The translations under genes were made by a program, and so were the position numbers. The notes beneath the pieces were generated by a model. That model was not told where the DNA came from and searched no databases. It saw nothing but the letters and a program-made list of their open reading frames with translations. Below, piece after piece: positions 8,188 to 16,283 of a stretch of 64,000 nt of DNA; position 1 is the first letter of the stretch, and every line of letters begins with the position of its first letter. Origin of the DNA: an archaeon (GTDB taxonomy: Archaea > Thermoproteota > Nitrososphaeria > Nitrososphaerales > Gagatemarchaeaceae); contig CP066694.1 of the NCBI GenBank assembly GCA_016432545.1, positions 310,001 to 374,000 on the forward strand. The letters run 5' to 3'.

Positions 8188-9648
8188 ATGTCATTCGAGG
8201 ACGTCACCCGCTTGGCGCAACAGAAGGGGTACTTCTTCAAGTCCGCAGACTCCTACCCCAACTCCCCCGCCGGATTCCTCGACTACGGCCCGCTGGGAGT
8301 AGGGCTCAGGAACAACTTCGTCGACCTCTGGAGGAGGATGGTAGTCAAAGCAGACGGCATGCTGGAGATAGACGGGTCGCAGATCCTGCCGCGCCAGGTC
8401 TTCGAGGCATCGGGCCACCTGACCAACTTCACAGACCCCTTCGTGAAGTGCTCGAAGTGCGGGTCGGTCTTCAGGCCCGACAAGCTCCTCGAAGAGAAGA
8501 CGAAGGAACAGGTCCCGGAGAAGCTCTCAGACCAAGAGTACGACTCGATGATGGAAGAGAAGGGCGTCAAGTGCCTAAGGTGCGGCTCGCGGCTCGCAGG
8601 GACCAGTCGGTTCAACATGATGTTTCGGCTCGGCGTGGGCCCCGGGCTCGAAGAAGCATACCTGAGGCCAGAGACTTGCCAGAGCATCTTCGTGGACTTT
8701 CCGTTCCTCTTCAAGACGCAGCGCGTGAAGCTCCCAGTCGGAGTAGCTCAGTTCGGGCGGAGCTTCAGGAACGAGATCGCTCCTAGGCAGGGGCTCCTGC
8801 GAATGCGCGAGCTCAACCAGGCGGAGGTCGAGGTCTTCTTCAACCCCGGGAGGCCGGACGCGCGCCGCTTCGAGTCAACGAGAGAGGAGGTCTTGCCCTT
8901 CATGGACGCAGAGGGGAGGACTTCTGCGCAGACCACAACGGAGGGGCTCAAGTCGGGCATCCTGCCGAATCCGCTGGTCGGCCACTATCTTGCCCTCCTT
9001 CTGCGGCTCTTCGAGGCCACGGGCATAGGCCGGGAACTCCTGAGGTTCCGGATGCTGTCGGCGAAGGACAGGGCCTTCTACTCGGCCGCGGGGTACGACC
9101 TCGAGGCGAAGCTGTCCGTGGGGTGGGTCGAGCTCGTGGCGTGCAACTACCGGGGTGACTACGACCTCGGGCGGCACTCGAAGGTGAGCGGCTCCGACTT
9201 CACGGTCGACGACGCGGGCGAGAAGGTCCTTCCCCACGTCTTCGAGCTTTCGCTGGGGGTCGACAGGACCGTCTACGCGATGCTAGAGACCTCCTTGAAG
9301 ACGACGGGGGACCGGAAGTCTCTTTCGTTGAAGCCGTACCTGGCCCCGCTCAAGGCAGGCATCTTCCCGCTCGTCAACAAGGACGGACTCGACGGGAGGG
9401 CCATGGAGATCTTTGAGGAGCTCAAGGAGTCTCTCGACGTCTTTTACGACGATTCAGGCTCAATCGGCAGACGGTACGCCAGGGCCGACGAGGCGGGCGT
9501 CCCCTTCTGCCTAACCGTAGACTACGACACGATGAAGGACCAGACGGTCACGCTCAGGGATCGCGACACCCGGGCGCAAGAGAGGGTAGGGGTGGCCGAC
9601 CTGCCTGAAAAGATGGCGAAGCTGTGCAAATTCCCTAGGCGACGCTGA
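8188..9648 (+). CDS. glyS: Glycyl-tRNA synthetase, archaeal/eukaryotic alpha2 type
   Basis: Charges tRNA-Gly. The 486-residue class II synthetase has the N-terminal FEDVTRLAQQKGYFFKSAD start, LDYGPLG, two CxxC pairs in the insertion domain (CSKCGS and CLRCGS), RPETCQSIFVDF as part of class II motif 2, and a C-terminal anticodon-binding domain ending near LPEKMAKLCK. It is somewhat shorter than many archaeal GlyRS. Its last 14 bases overlap the end of the convergent DUF92 gene. Confidence 0.95.
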   Translation: MSFEDVTRLAQQKGYFFKSADSYPNSPAGFLDYGPLGVGLRNNFVDLWRRMVVKADGMLEIDGSQILPRQVFEASGHLTNFTDPFVKCSKCGSVFRPDKLLEEKTKEQVPEKLSDQEYDSMMEEKGVKCLRCGSRLAGTSRFNMMFRLGVGPGLEEAYLRPETCQSIFVDFPFLFKTQRVKLPVGVAQFGRSFRNEIAPRQGLLRMRELNQAEVEVFFNPGRPDARRFESTREEVLPFMDAEGRTSAQTTTEGLKSGILPNPLVGHYLALLLRLFEATGIGRELLRFRMLSAKDRAFYSAAGYDLEAKLSVGWVELVACNYRGDYDLGRHSKVSGSDFTVDDAGEKVLPHVFELSLGVDRTVYAMLETSLKTTGDRKSLSLKPYLAPLKAGIFPLVNKDGLDGRAMEIFEELKESLDVFYDDSGSIGRRYARADEAGVPFCLTVDYDTMKDQTVTLRDRDTRAQERVGVADLPEKMAKLCKFPRRR

Positions 9649-10447
9649 GCAGAGAGAATGCGGCGACGGCAGCCAGTGCTCCGACCCCCGTTGCCGCAAG
9701 ATTGACTACATTGTTCTCTATGAATCTTGAACCGGCGTTCATGCGGGTCGGCTCACCGCAGTGCCTGAGAGCCTCCGACGGCTTCAGGCAGACTCTGCAG
9801 AATCCAGTCCTCTGAACGGCAGCTCCGAGGATGCTGTCGAAGACCGCTCCCACAAGGCCCGAAAGGAAGCACACGAAGACGACCAGCCAGCCCCCCGGCC
9901 CGACTCCCAGAGCTAGGGCTATCGTGCCGATCACTCCAGCCGCGAATCCCGCGCCAAGGAAACCGAGCGGCGAGACCCCTCCGGACGTCCCGGGCCTGAC
10001 GGTCTTCATCGGGTCAGTGATCAGGCGCGGCGCCATCCTGCTGAGCAGGCCTACCTCGGTCGCGGCAGTGTCAGCTGCCGAGCCTGAGACAGCGCCCAAG
10101 AAGAGTACTGCAAGGAGAGGAGATGAAGAGAAGAAGCTCGCTGCCGCGATTACGGAAGAGACCCCACCGTTCGCGATTATGTTGGGCCAGTTCCTTGCGC
10201 CTCCCTTGTCCTGCGCGCCGCCCAGGGCCTTCTTGTAGCCATACCTGTAGAGTGTGAAGACTACTCCCAGGATGAAGAAGACGGCAACGACGATGAACCA
10301 TCTGATCCCGCCCCCGTAGATTATCGCCAATCCCACCGCGACCGACGCCAGAAAGCCCCTCGCATCAATGGTATCGAACAGGACAGCGGCGGAAGCGACT
10401 GCCAGGACGATGAACAACTCGACCACGTAACCCACGAGAGTAAGCAA
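9635..10447 (-). CDS. DUF92 (TMEM19/VTE6-like) integral membrane protein
   Basis: A 270-residue protein with six or seven hydrophobic helices. Family marks are ARNWPNIIANGGVSS, the GSAADTAATEVG motif and PRLITDPMKTVRPGTSGGVS. The plant relative VTE6 phosphorylates phytyl phosphate; by analogy an archaeal member could act in polyprenyl-phosphate salvage, but that is inference. Cys-containing FCRVCLKPSE and a CGEPTRMNAG segment near residues 220-240 are conserved-looking. ATG start; tail-to-tail with glyS with a 14-base overlap. Confidence 0.8.
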   Translation of the reverse strand: MLTLVGYVVELFIVLAVASAAVLFDTIDARGFLASVAVGLAIIYGGGIRWFIVVAVFFILGVVFTLYRYGYKKALGGAQDKGGARNWPNIIANGGVSSVIAAASFFSSSPLLAVLFLGAVSGSAADTAATEVGLLSRMAPRLITDPMKTVRPGTSGGVSPLGFLGAGFAAGVIGTIALALGVGPGGWLVVFVCFLSGLVGAVFDSILGAAVQRTGFCRVCLKPSEALRHCGEPTRMNAGSRFIENNVVNLAATGVGALAAVAAFSLLSVA

Positions 10448-10530
10448 AATCGGGCTCGCGCCCCGCTTGAACGTAAAAACCCTTCCAGGGTCCCGTTGAC
10501 TGGCGGGTTGCAGAGGCTCCTCTGCCTTCG

Positions 10531-10540
10531 CGCTTTATAC
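10531..10540 (+). promoter_or_regulatory. TATA box deciding the start of the MurG-like gene
   Basis: cgctttatac centred 27 nt before TTG 10564 and only 6 nt before ATG 10543, which argues for the TTG as the true start. Confidence 0.5.
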
Positions 10541-10563
10541 TCATGTGGGAGAAGCCTAGCCTG

Positions 10564-11592
10564 TTGACGAAGGTACTGTACGGCGTGAGCCCCATCGGGC
10601 TCGGGCACGCCACCAGGTCAGAGGTGGTCGGGAGGAAGCTGGTTGAGGCGGGCATCGACTTGGAGTTCTTCTCGGGCGGGCACGCGGTTTCCTTTCTCAG
10701 GTCGAGGGGGTTCGTCTGCCACGACATAGTCTCAGATGCGGGCCCCGAAGTGGTCGGCGGTGAAATGAAGCGGACTTCTCTTTGGTACCTTCGCTCGTGG
10801 AGAGGGCTCAAGAGGACTACCAGGCACGCACGGAAGCTCCTGGCCGAGAAGAGACCCGATCTTGTCGTCGGCGACGAAGAGTTCTCCGGGGTCTCAATCG
10901 CGGTCGAGTCTGGACTCAAGCACGCTTTCATCTCGGACGAACTCGAACTGGGATTCGCAAGAACGGGACTAGCCCGCGCAGTCGAGTCCAGGGTGTACAG
11001 ATGGTACAAGTCATTTCAGGAAAAGTGCGACTTACTTATCGTCCCGGAGGAAGGTGAGGACGCGGGCAACCTCAGGTTCGTAGGGCCAATCGTCAGGGAA
11101 GTCACGGAGACCAAGGAGGAGCTCTTCGCAGAGCACGGGTTCCCGAAGGAGAGGATGGTCCTCTGCAGCATGAGCGGCAGCGGGATTGGGGACTTCCTCC
11201 TCAACAGGCTCGTCGAGACGCTCGGAACTGGTCGGCTGAATGGCTGGTTCCTCGCGGTCTCCGGGAACAGGGGCACTCTAGCTTCGCGCACAGGGGTCTT
11301 CGACTTGGGGCTCGTCTCCGACAATCAGAATCTTATCGCCGCCGCCGACCTGGTGGTCTCGACCGCCGGAAAGAGCACAATCGACGAAGCTGCCTCCGCC
11401 GGGACTCCAATTATCTCGATCCCGATAAAGAACCACGCCGAACAGGAGAGGAATGCAGCTGCGCTCGGCTACCGACACTCCGACCTCTACAGGCTGTCCG
11501 AGCTGATTTCCATGAAATTAGGGAGGAGGGAGGTGCCCCGACGCTTCGAAGGCGGCGATAGGACCTCCCAGTTGATTCTATCTCTGCTCTGA
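10564..11592 (+). CDS. MurG/GT28-like glycosyltransferase
   Basis: A GT-B glycosyltransferase with the N-terminal GVSPIGLGHATRS glycine-rich loop and a C-terminal donor-site region (SDNQNLIAAADLVVSTAGKSTIDEA, then GTPIISIPIKNHAEQERNA) as in UDP-sugar transferases of the MurG type. A TATA box at 10531-10540 lies 27 nt before TTG 10564, so I place the start there (342 residues); the ATG at 10543 would be upstream of the predicted transcript start. Likely adds a sugar to a lipid or surface glycan in the cytoplasm; the acceptor is unknown. Confidence 0.82.
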   Translation: MTKVLYGVSPIGLGHATRSEVVGRKLVEAGIDLEFFSGGHAVSFLRSRGFVCHDIVSDAGPEVVGGEMKRTSLWYLRSWRGLKRTTRHARKLLAEKRPDLVVGDEEFSGVSIAVESGLKHAFISDELELGFARTGLARAVESRVYRWYKSFQEKCDLLIVPEEGEDAGNLRFVGPIVREVTETKEELFAEHGFPKERMVLCSMSGSGIGDFLLNRLVETLGTGRLNGWFLAVSGNRGTLASRTGVFDLGLVSDNQNLIAAADLVVSTAGKSTIDEAASAGTPIISIPIKNHAEQERNAAALGYRHSDLYRLSELISMKLGRREVPRRFEGGDRTSQLILSLL

Positions 11593-11595
11593 CCC

Positions 11596-11994
11596 TTAGA
11601 CGAACCTGTTGATCAGCAGGAAGATGCCGAAGAACAGCGTCGGATAGTCGTCGCCGAGGTCTTCTGAGGTGGTCTCTCCAGTCATCCCCGCCAACGTCAC
11701 AATAGCGGTGATGATCAATATCACAGCGAGGACCGCCATGATGTTGTTCACCATCTTGAGGTCCTTCGTGGACGTCTTCTTCCACCACAGGAGCAAGACC
11801 GCGACTGCGACCACGACCAGTGCAATCCCGATGTAGTTGTCTAGGACATGGCTGAATTCGTCGGATTCAGTCGAGAGTGTTTGAGAGATCGCGACCCCGA
11901 AGAAGACCCAGAAGAAGCCAGAGACTCGGCGCCTTCCTATCTCTTTGAGCCATTCTTTGTCAGGCATCATTGAAGCTGAGCTTTCAGTGCCCAT
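11596..11994 (-). CDS. Hypothetical membrane protein, 4 helices
   Basis: A 132-residue protein with a charged N-terminus (residues 1-22, ending GRRR) and hydrophobic segments at about 25-42, 52-70, 84-103 and 117-132. No domain recognised. The C-terminus ends inside the last hydrophobic segment. A TATA-like cttaaatac on the minus strand sits about 26 nt before the ATG's predicted transcript start. Convergent with the MurG-like gene, downstream of but separately transcribed from the HTH regulator. Function unknown. Confidence 0.6.
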   Translation of the reverse strand: MGTESSASMMPDKEWLKEIGRRRVSGFFWVFFGVAISQTLSTESDEFSHVLDNYIGIALVVVAVAVLLLWWKKTSTKDLKMVNNIMAVLAVILIITAIVTLAGMTGETTSEDLGDDYPTLFFGIFLLINRFV

Positions 11995-12024
11995 TTTCGA
12001 CCTCAGCTTCTTCGGGTTTCGTAT

Positions 12025-12729
12025 TTAAGACTGAGCGGAGTCCGCGACCTTCCTTAGCGAGGATATCATGACCTCCTCGGAGACCGAACCCGACAGCGCG
12101 AGGACTATGCCCTCCCTCCGAGCCAAGTCTACGGCCAACGGATCCACGTCACTCGGCCCGTGTATCACGACTACCCTCGGCTTCAGCTGTGAGACCCTGA
12201 TCGCCACCAGCGGGCTCCTCCCCATTCCTACCTTTGTGAAGACTATCGCCCTCTCCGTCGTAGCACCGAAGATCCTGTAGAAGTCGTAGCCCGAAAGCGC
12301 GTAGATGGTCTTGATGCTGTCGACTACGGTGTACCCGTAGAGCCTCACCGACTTCTCGTCCCCCACGAGGACCTTTGCCTGAACGGCCTGGAGGATCTTG
12401 GACGCCTCGACCGGGGTCTGGAACTCCCCGATCGCGAGGATCGCTTCGTCTTTCTCGCTCGAGACCAGCTTCGCGACGACCCTCCCCTCCGCCTCGTCGA
12501 GCCTAACGAGCGCCTGTACGTACTTCTTCACGAACTGCACACCGGGTGAAGGCCTCCTGCCGCTTTCGTAGTCGCTAAGGACTGAAGGGGAGATCTTCAG
12601 TGTCCGAGCGAGCAAAACCTGTCGGATGCCGAGCTTCTCCCTCCATGCTTTCATGGCTTTACCCGGGTCGGGGCTGGACACGACGTCCCCTGCGATCTTC
12701 GCCAGGGCGTCCCCGCCTCTTCGTTCCAA
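12025..12729 (-). CDS. XRE-type HTH transcriptional regulator with C-terminal sensor-like domain
   Basis: A 234-residue protein. Residues about 24-60 form a Cro/C1 helix-turn-helix (KLGIRQVLLARTLKISPSVLSDYESGR). Residues 75-234 form a second alpha/beta domain with several short beta strands (VRLYGYTVVDS, VVVIHGPSDVD) that could bind a ligand; this arrangement is seen in predicted archaeal regulators, but the ligand is unknown. TTG start at 12729, 28 nt from a minus-strand TATA box (12752-12761), so the mRNA is probably leaderless. A perfect palindrome lies between TATA box and start, suggesting autorepression. Confidence 0.8.
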   Translation of the reverse strand: MERRGGDALAKIAGDVVSSPDPGKAMKAWREKLGIRQVLLARTLKISPSVLSDYESGRRPSPGVQFVKKYVQALVRLDEAEGRVVAKLVSSEKDEAILAIGEFQTPVEASKILQAVQAKVLVGDEKSVRLYGYTVVDSIKTIYALSGYDFYRIFGATTERAIVFTKVGMGRSPLVAIRVSQLKPRVVVIHGPSDVDPLAVDLARREGIVLALSGSVSEEVMISSLRKVADSAQS

Positions 12730-12734
12730 GCTAG

Positions 12735-12750
12735 TTAGTCGTTTGACTAA
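12735..12750. promoter_or_regulatory. Perfect palindrome, probable autoregulatory operator of the HTH gene
   Basis: TTAGTCGTTTGACTAA: 6-bp perfect arms around a 4-bp spacer, lying between the TATA-like box and the TTG start of the divergent HTH regulator. A dimeric Cro-type HTH protein bound here would block the transcription start. Confidence 0.6.
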
Positions 12751-12751
12751 T

Positions 12752-12761
12752 CGATTTTAAG
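12752..12761 (-). promoter_or_regulatory. TATA-like box of the HTH regulator gene
   Basis: On the minus strand the sequence reads cttaaaatcg, centred about 28 nt before TTG 12729, with the palindrome in between. Confidence 0.5.
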
Positions 12762-12837
12762 TGTTTAACGAATCGCTCATGCTCAAGGCGTTGAGTCTTC
12801 TTGAAATATCTCGAAGAGCTACGGGGGAAGAGTCAGT

Positions 12838-13704
12838 TTGAGGCCAAAGGGATTCCTCTTGGGAGCCCTGATACTGGGCGCGACGGTCCCCGCCTTCTTG
12901 GCCTCGACGATCGTGCCCGTGTTTCCAAAGCTGGAGGCCTGCCAATACGGCGACAACTCCTGCGTAAACCGAGTGCTCGCGGCATGGCCCGCTTACAACT
13001 CGGCAGTACTCGCGAAGTCAGAACTCGAAGCCATCTCGGTGTGCTGCGCAATCGCGGGTGTAGTCGCGATTGCAGTCTTCGGGCGGAGGCTCCTCGCGGT
13101 CGGCCTTTCCTTGGCCGGTGCAACAGGCACCGCATATTGGATCCGGGGCCTCTGGCTCGGGAGGATCACTCAGAATTGGTGGGGGACCTTGGGGCTAGAG
13201 GTCGCTGAGTCAGCGCTGCTCGGCACTGTCCTCTACCTCGCTTGGGGCCGGGTACGGATACGGAGGCTCGAGGTTCGCCTGCCACGGGTCGCTGAGCTGG
13301 GTGCCTTTTGTTTTGGCATAGCGGCACTATCAGTGTGGACCATCTACGCAGGTGAGGCGGCTCTTCTCTTCTTCCGCAGGTGGTACTACATTCCCCTCTT
13401 GTCCAGGTACGACTTCGGAGTCGCAGGGCTGATCGCGGTGGTTTCTCTCAGCCTCGCATTCGTGCTCCTCACCATCTCAGAGTCGAACAGAGTCCCGGTC
13501 CCGGTCGCCTTCAGGAGGGTCTCTCTCGTGGTCTCCAGCTTTGCGTTCGTCTTCTTCCTCTGCATCCTTGCTTTCGACACCGACGAGCTCCTGTCGCACG
13601 TCGTCAATCAAGTATCTTTCCTTGCCGTCCAAGGGGTCCCCCTCGTAAACAACGTACTCGGGCTAGCCGTGACGGGCGTAGTCATCGTGCGTTCAAGGTG
13701 GTGA
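12838..13704 (+). CDS. Hypothetical membrane protein, 7-8 helices
   Basis: A 288-residue hydrophobic protein with a signal-like first helix (LLGALILGATVPAFLAS), an exterior loop with two cysteines (LEACQYGDNSCVN, likely a disulfide) and six or seven further hydrophobic helices. No family recognised. The TTG start at 12838 follows a TATA-like aaatatc about 30 nt upstream. It is divergent from the HTH regulator, and the operator palindrome lies roughly 90 nt upstream, so co-regulation is possible but unproven. Confidence 0.6.
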   Translation: MRPKGFLLGALILGATVPAFLASTIVPVFPKLEACQYGDNSCVNRVLAAWPAYNSAVLAKSELEAISVCCAIAGVVAIAVFGRRLLAVGLSLAGATGTAYWIRGLWLGRITQNWWGTLGLEVAESALLGTVLYLAWGRVRIRRLEVRLPRVAELGAFCFGIAALSVWTIYAGEAALLFFRRWYYIPLLSRYDFGVAGLIAVVSLSLAFVLLTISESNRVPVPVAFRRVSLVVSSFAFVFFLCILAFDTDELLSHVVNQVSFLAVQGVPLVNNVLGLAVTGVVIVRSRW

Positions 13705-13719
13705 CGGGAACGTTATTCC

Positions 13720-14691
13720 TTACAGTCTCCGTGCCAGCGCAGAGACCTGAGACTTCAGGAGAGGAATAGTCCTCTCTACTGCGTCTCTAGTCCTCGTCAG
13801 TCCCAGATCTGCCACCAAGGTCTCGCCCAAGGGGAGGCCCATGGAGCTCATGGCGGCGACCATCTCTTGACCCAGAAATGAGAAGGACTCCGAGTGCTCC
13901 TTTGACCTGGAGAGTTGTTCGACTTTCGTCTTGACAGTTTCTAGGCGCTCTTCCCCCCAGCCAGGACCCTCAGCACGAGTGGCAGAGGACAGTTGACCAT
14001 CGTACAAGACACCCACGCCCTCTAGCCTCATCCTGCAAGCTTCCCGTGACGCAGCGCCAAGGGACGCGCCCTTGACAAATGCCTCGAACGATTTCGCCGC
14101 CCCGACCGAGCGGCCCTTCATCTGCGAAAAGAGATGGCTGGGCGCGGGCATTGTCTCCTTCGTGTACAGGAACGCCCGCGCAAAGTCGAACGCGCATGCC
14201 TGAGCCCAGAAGTCCGCCTCTGGCGGCCGCCCCCCCTCTAGGGCCTCTTCGGCCCTGCCCAACGCCTTTAGCGCAAGGCCCAGCCTGAAGCTTGCGCTTT
14301 TCTTCATCGAATCGGCAAGGACTGCTCCTTGGGCAGCCATTGCTGTCGAGAAGATTAGAGAAGAGTCCTTGACCGGCTTCATCAACGCGATGGCGACAGA
14401 CTTCTCCGGGTCGCGGGGAGAAAGGACTTCCTTTTCGTCGACGAAGATCAGGTCCACCACGGTGCCCTTCAGGTTCACCGTCGCCGGGGGCTTCCTCGAG
14501 TCGCCCGCCACCAAGACGTCAAGCTCGCACGAGTCCCTTTGGAGGCCTCTCGACCAACATCCAACCACGCCTATCGCTGAGTCCCGATAGAGGTCGAAGA
14601 TCAGGGGGAGCGCCCTCGGAAAAGACTGCGAATTCGACAACCTATGCCCCCCTGCTAGACCACTTCCTTTACATGTTCTGTATATGTTCAT
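13720..14691 (-). CDS. Predicted nucleotidyltransferase-fold protein
   Basis: A 323-residue soluble protein. Residues about 40-75 (AIGVVGCWSRGLQRDSCELDVLV) resemble the GSxxRG...DxDxxV core of minimal nucleotidyltransferases, and LKGTVVDLIFVDE about 20 residues later could hold the third acidic residue. The rest is helical and fits a HEPN-like or substrate-binding helical domain (LRLGLALKALGRAEEAL). The substrate is unknown. ATG 14691 is used; a second TATA-like element closer to the gene would instead favour TTG 14640, which has a G-rich stretch before it. Divergent from the TFB gene. Confidence 0.6.
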   Translation of the reverse strand: MNIYRTCKGSGLAGGHRLSNSQSFPRALPLIFDLYRDSAIGVVGCWSRGLQRDSCELDVLVAGDSRKPPATVNLKGTVVDLIFVDEKEVLSPRDPEKSVAIALMKPVKDSSLIFSTAMAAQGAVLADSMKKSASFRLGLALKALGRAEEALEGGRPPEADFWAQACAFDFARAFLYTKETMPAPSHLFSQMKGRSVGAAKSFEAFVKGASLGAASREACRMRLEGVGVLYDGQLSSATRAEGPGWGEERLETVKTKVEQLSRSKEHSESFSFLGQEMVAAMSSMGLPLGETLVADLGLTRTRDAVERTIPLLKSQVSALARRL

Positions 14692-14758
14692 GCAAATCTT
14701 TTATTCATCTATCCGATTATTTGTATCGACCTTGCAATAACTTCATTCACGACATAAC

Positions 14759-14768
14759 GCATAAATAT
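14759..14768 (+). promoter_or_regulatory. TATA box of the TFB gene
   Basis: gcataaatat in an unusually A/T-rich 140-nt divergent intergenic region; predicts transcription from about 14791 and a 41-nt leader, longer than for most genes in this window. Confidence 0.5.
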
Positions 14769-14831
14769 GGGGCCGTCAAACGCTGTCTTGTAAGCATTTC
14801 GCTAGTGGTATCCTTGTTCTCAGACAAAGAC

Positions 14832-15752
14832 ATGTCCAGATTGATGAAACTCCAGAAGGCTCTCGACAAGTGCCCTAGATGCGGGAAGGGGCCGATGATC
14901 GTCGATACTGCCGGAGGGGAACTCTTCTGCGGGAGTTGCGGGTTCGTGGTGAAGGAGAAGATAGAGGAAACCGGGCCCGAGTGGAGGGCTTTCTCCAAGG
15001 AGGAGAAGGACGACAGGAGCAGAGGCGGGATTCCGACATCCATAGCGATGCACGACATGGGTCTTGCTACAGTAATCGGTGGGATAAACAAGGACGCCTC
15101 CGGAAAGTCCCTCTCCGCTTCCATGAAGGCAACCGTCGAGAGGCTGAGAACATGGGACTCGCGCAGCCAAGTCCATGAGCCGGTAGATAGGAACCTCAGG
15201 CAGGCTTTCAGCGAGCTGGACCGCCTCTCAGACAAGCTATCGGTCTCCGACGCTGTAGTCGAGAAGGCTGCGTACATCTACAGGAAGGCACTGGAAAGGG
15301 GCCTTGTCAGAGGCCGCTCGATTTCTGCCATCATTGCAGCCTCCCTCTACGCCGCCTGCAGGGACACCCAGACCCCGCGCACCCTGAAGGACTTGGCGGC
15401 AGTCAGCAACGTCAAGAAGAAGGACATCGCCCGCTGCTACAGGCTCCTGCTGAAGGAGATGGACATCAAGATGCCCGTGGTGGACCCGTCCAAGTGCATC
15501 TCTAGGATCGCATCCAAGGCAGGCCTGTCCGAGAAGACCAAGCGCAGGGCCCTCGAGATTCTGAAGCGTGCGGAGGAGACTAGGATATCCGCCGGCAAGG
15601 ACCCCATGGGTCTGGCGGCTGCCGCCCTCTACGTCGCTTGCACGCTTGAAGGGGAGGACAAGACTCAGAAGGACGTTGCCGAAGCGGCAGGTGTCACAGA
15701 AGTGACGATAAGGAACAGGTACAAGGGCCTGCGCTCGGCCCTCGGTATCTGA
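14832..15752 (+). CDS. tfb: Transcription initiation factor B (TFB)
   Basis: Archaeal TFIIB homologue that bridges TBP-bound promoter DNA and RNA polymerase. From ATG 14832 it is 306 residues: N-terminal zinc ribbon with Cys14, Cys17, Cys33 and Cys36, a linker with the B-reader region (GPEWRAFSKEE...RGGIPTSIAMHDMGLATVI), then two cyclin folds (about 110-205 and 210-305), the second ending in an HTH with EVTIRNRYKGL. The open frame reaches upstream to 14673, but that part is not TFB-like. An A/T-rich divergent promoter region lies upstream. Confidence 0.95.
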   Translation: MSRLMKLQKALDKCPRCGKGPMIVDTAGGELFCGSCGFVVKEKIEETGPEWRAFSKEEKDDRSRGGIPTSIAMHDMGLATVIGGINKDASGKSLSASMKATVERLRTWDSRSQVHEPVDRNLRQAFSELDRLSDKLSVSDAVVEKAAYIYRKALERGLVRGRSISAIIAASLYAACRDTQTPRTLKDLAAVSNVKKKDIARCYRLLLKEMDIKMPVVDPSKCISRIASKAGLSEKTKRRALEILKRAEETRISAGKDPMGLAAAALYVACTLEGEDKTQKDVAEAAGVTEVTIRNRYKGLRSALGI

Positions 15753-16283
15753 TCACTCCTCGCGGACTAATCGTTCCTTTCTGACTGATTCCAGTTTCTC
15801 TCTGGGGAACAGGGTCGGAAAGTTCCTGGAGAGAATCTCGACGTAGACCTCAGACTCTTCCTCGGTCATGAACTGGAACATGTACTTCCCGGAATAAGGC
15901 GCCGGCGCTCCTTCCCTTCGGAGGAACTCGATGTGGATGAGGGGGTCTCCCTGCCTGATGGTGATGGGAGCCCTTTCGTTGCTCAGATTGACCAGCTCCA
16001 GGGCGAGGCGCCCTACGAACCCGCTGTGAACCTTGACGGAGTTGAGGAAGGAAAGGCCCAAGCGACCGAACTTGCTCTTCGACGTCAGATGGGCGACGCA
16101 GTCGGGTGGAGTGAAGACAATCTCCCTCGATATCATGTTCCTGTGCTCCAAATAGTTCAGGGTCCTGTCCTCCCTCACCGTCAGCACATATCCGTCCCCG
16201 TCGTAGGCGGCGTCCTCGCTCGGGTTGATGGACTTGTACTTCGACACCATCTCCTTCAGCACCGACTGGCCCAGTACTGTCAA
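15753..16283 (-). CDS. dcd: dCTP deaminase/dUTPase-family protein (Dcd-like)
   Basis: A 176-residue trimeric-type dCTP deaminase or dUTPase relative. Residues 66-115 carry the SKSKFGRLGL phosphate-binding segment and SGFVGRLALELVN, where the Glu is the deaminase catalytic position; PYSGKYMFQ near the C-terminus matches the Dcd closing motif. It would produce or remove dUTP during thymidylate synthesis. Its ATG overlaps the stop of the CPBP protease gene (ATGA), so it is the last gene of a three-gene minus-strand operon. Deaminase versus bifunctional activity cannot be decided. Confidence 0.82.
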   Translation of the reverse strand: MTVLGQSVLKEMVSKYKSINPSEDAAYDGDGYVLTVREDRTLNYLEHRNMISREIVFTPPDCVAHLTSKSKFGRLGLSFLNSVKVHSGFVGRLALELVNLSNERAPITIRQGDPLIHIEFLRREGAPAPYSGKYMFQFMTEEESEVYVEILSRNFPTLFPREKLESVRKERLVREE

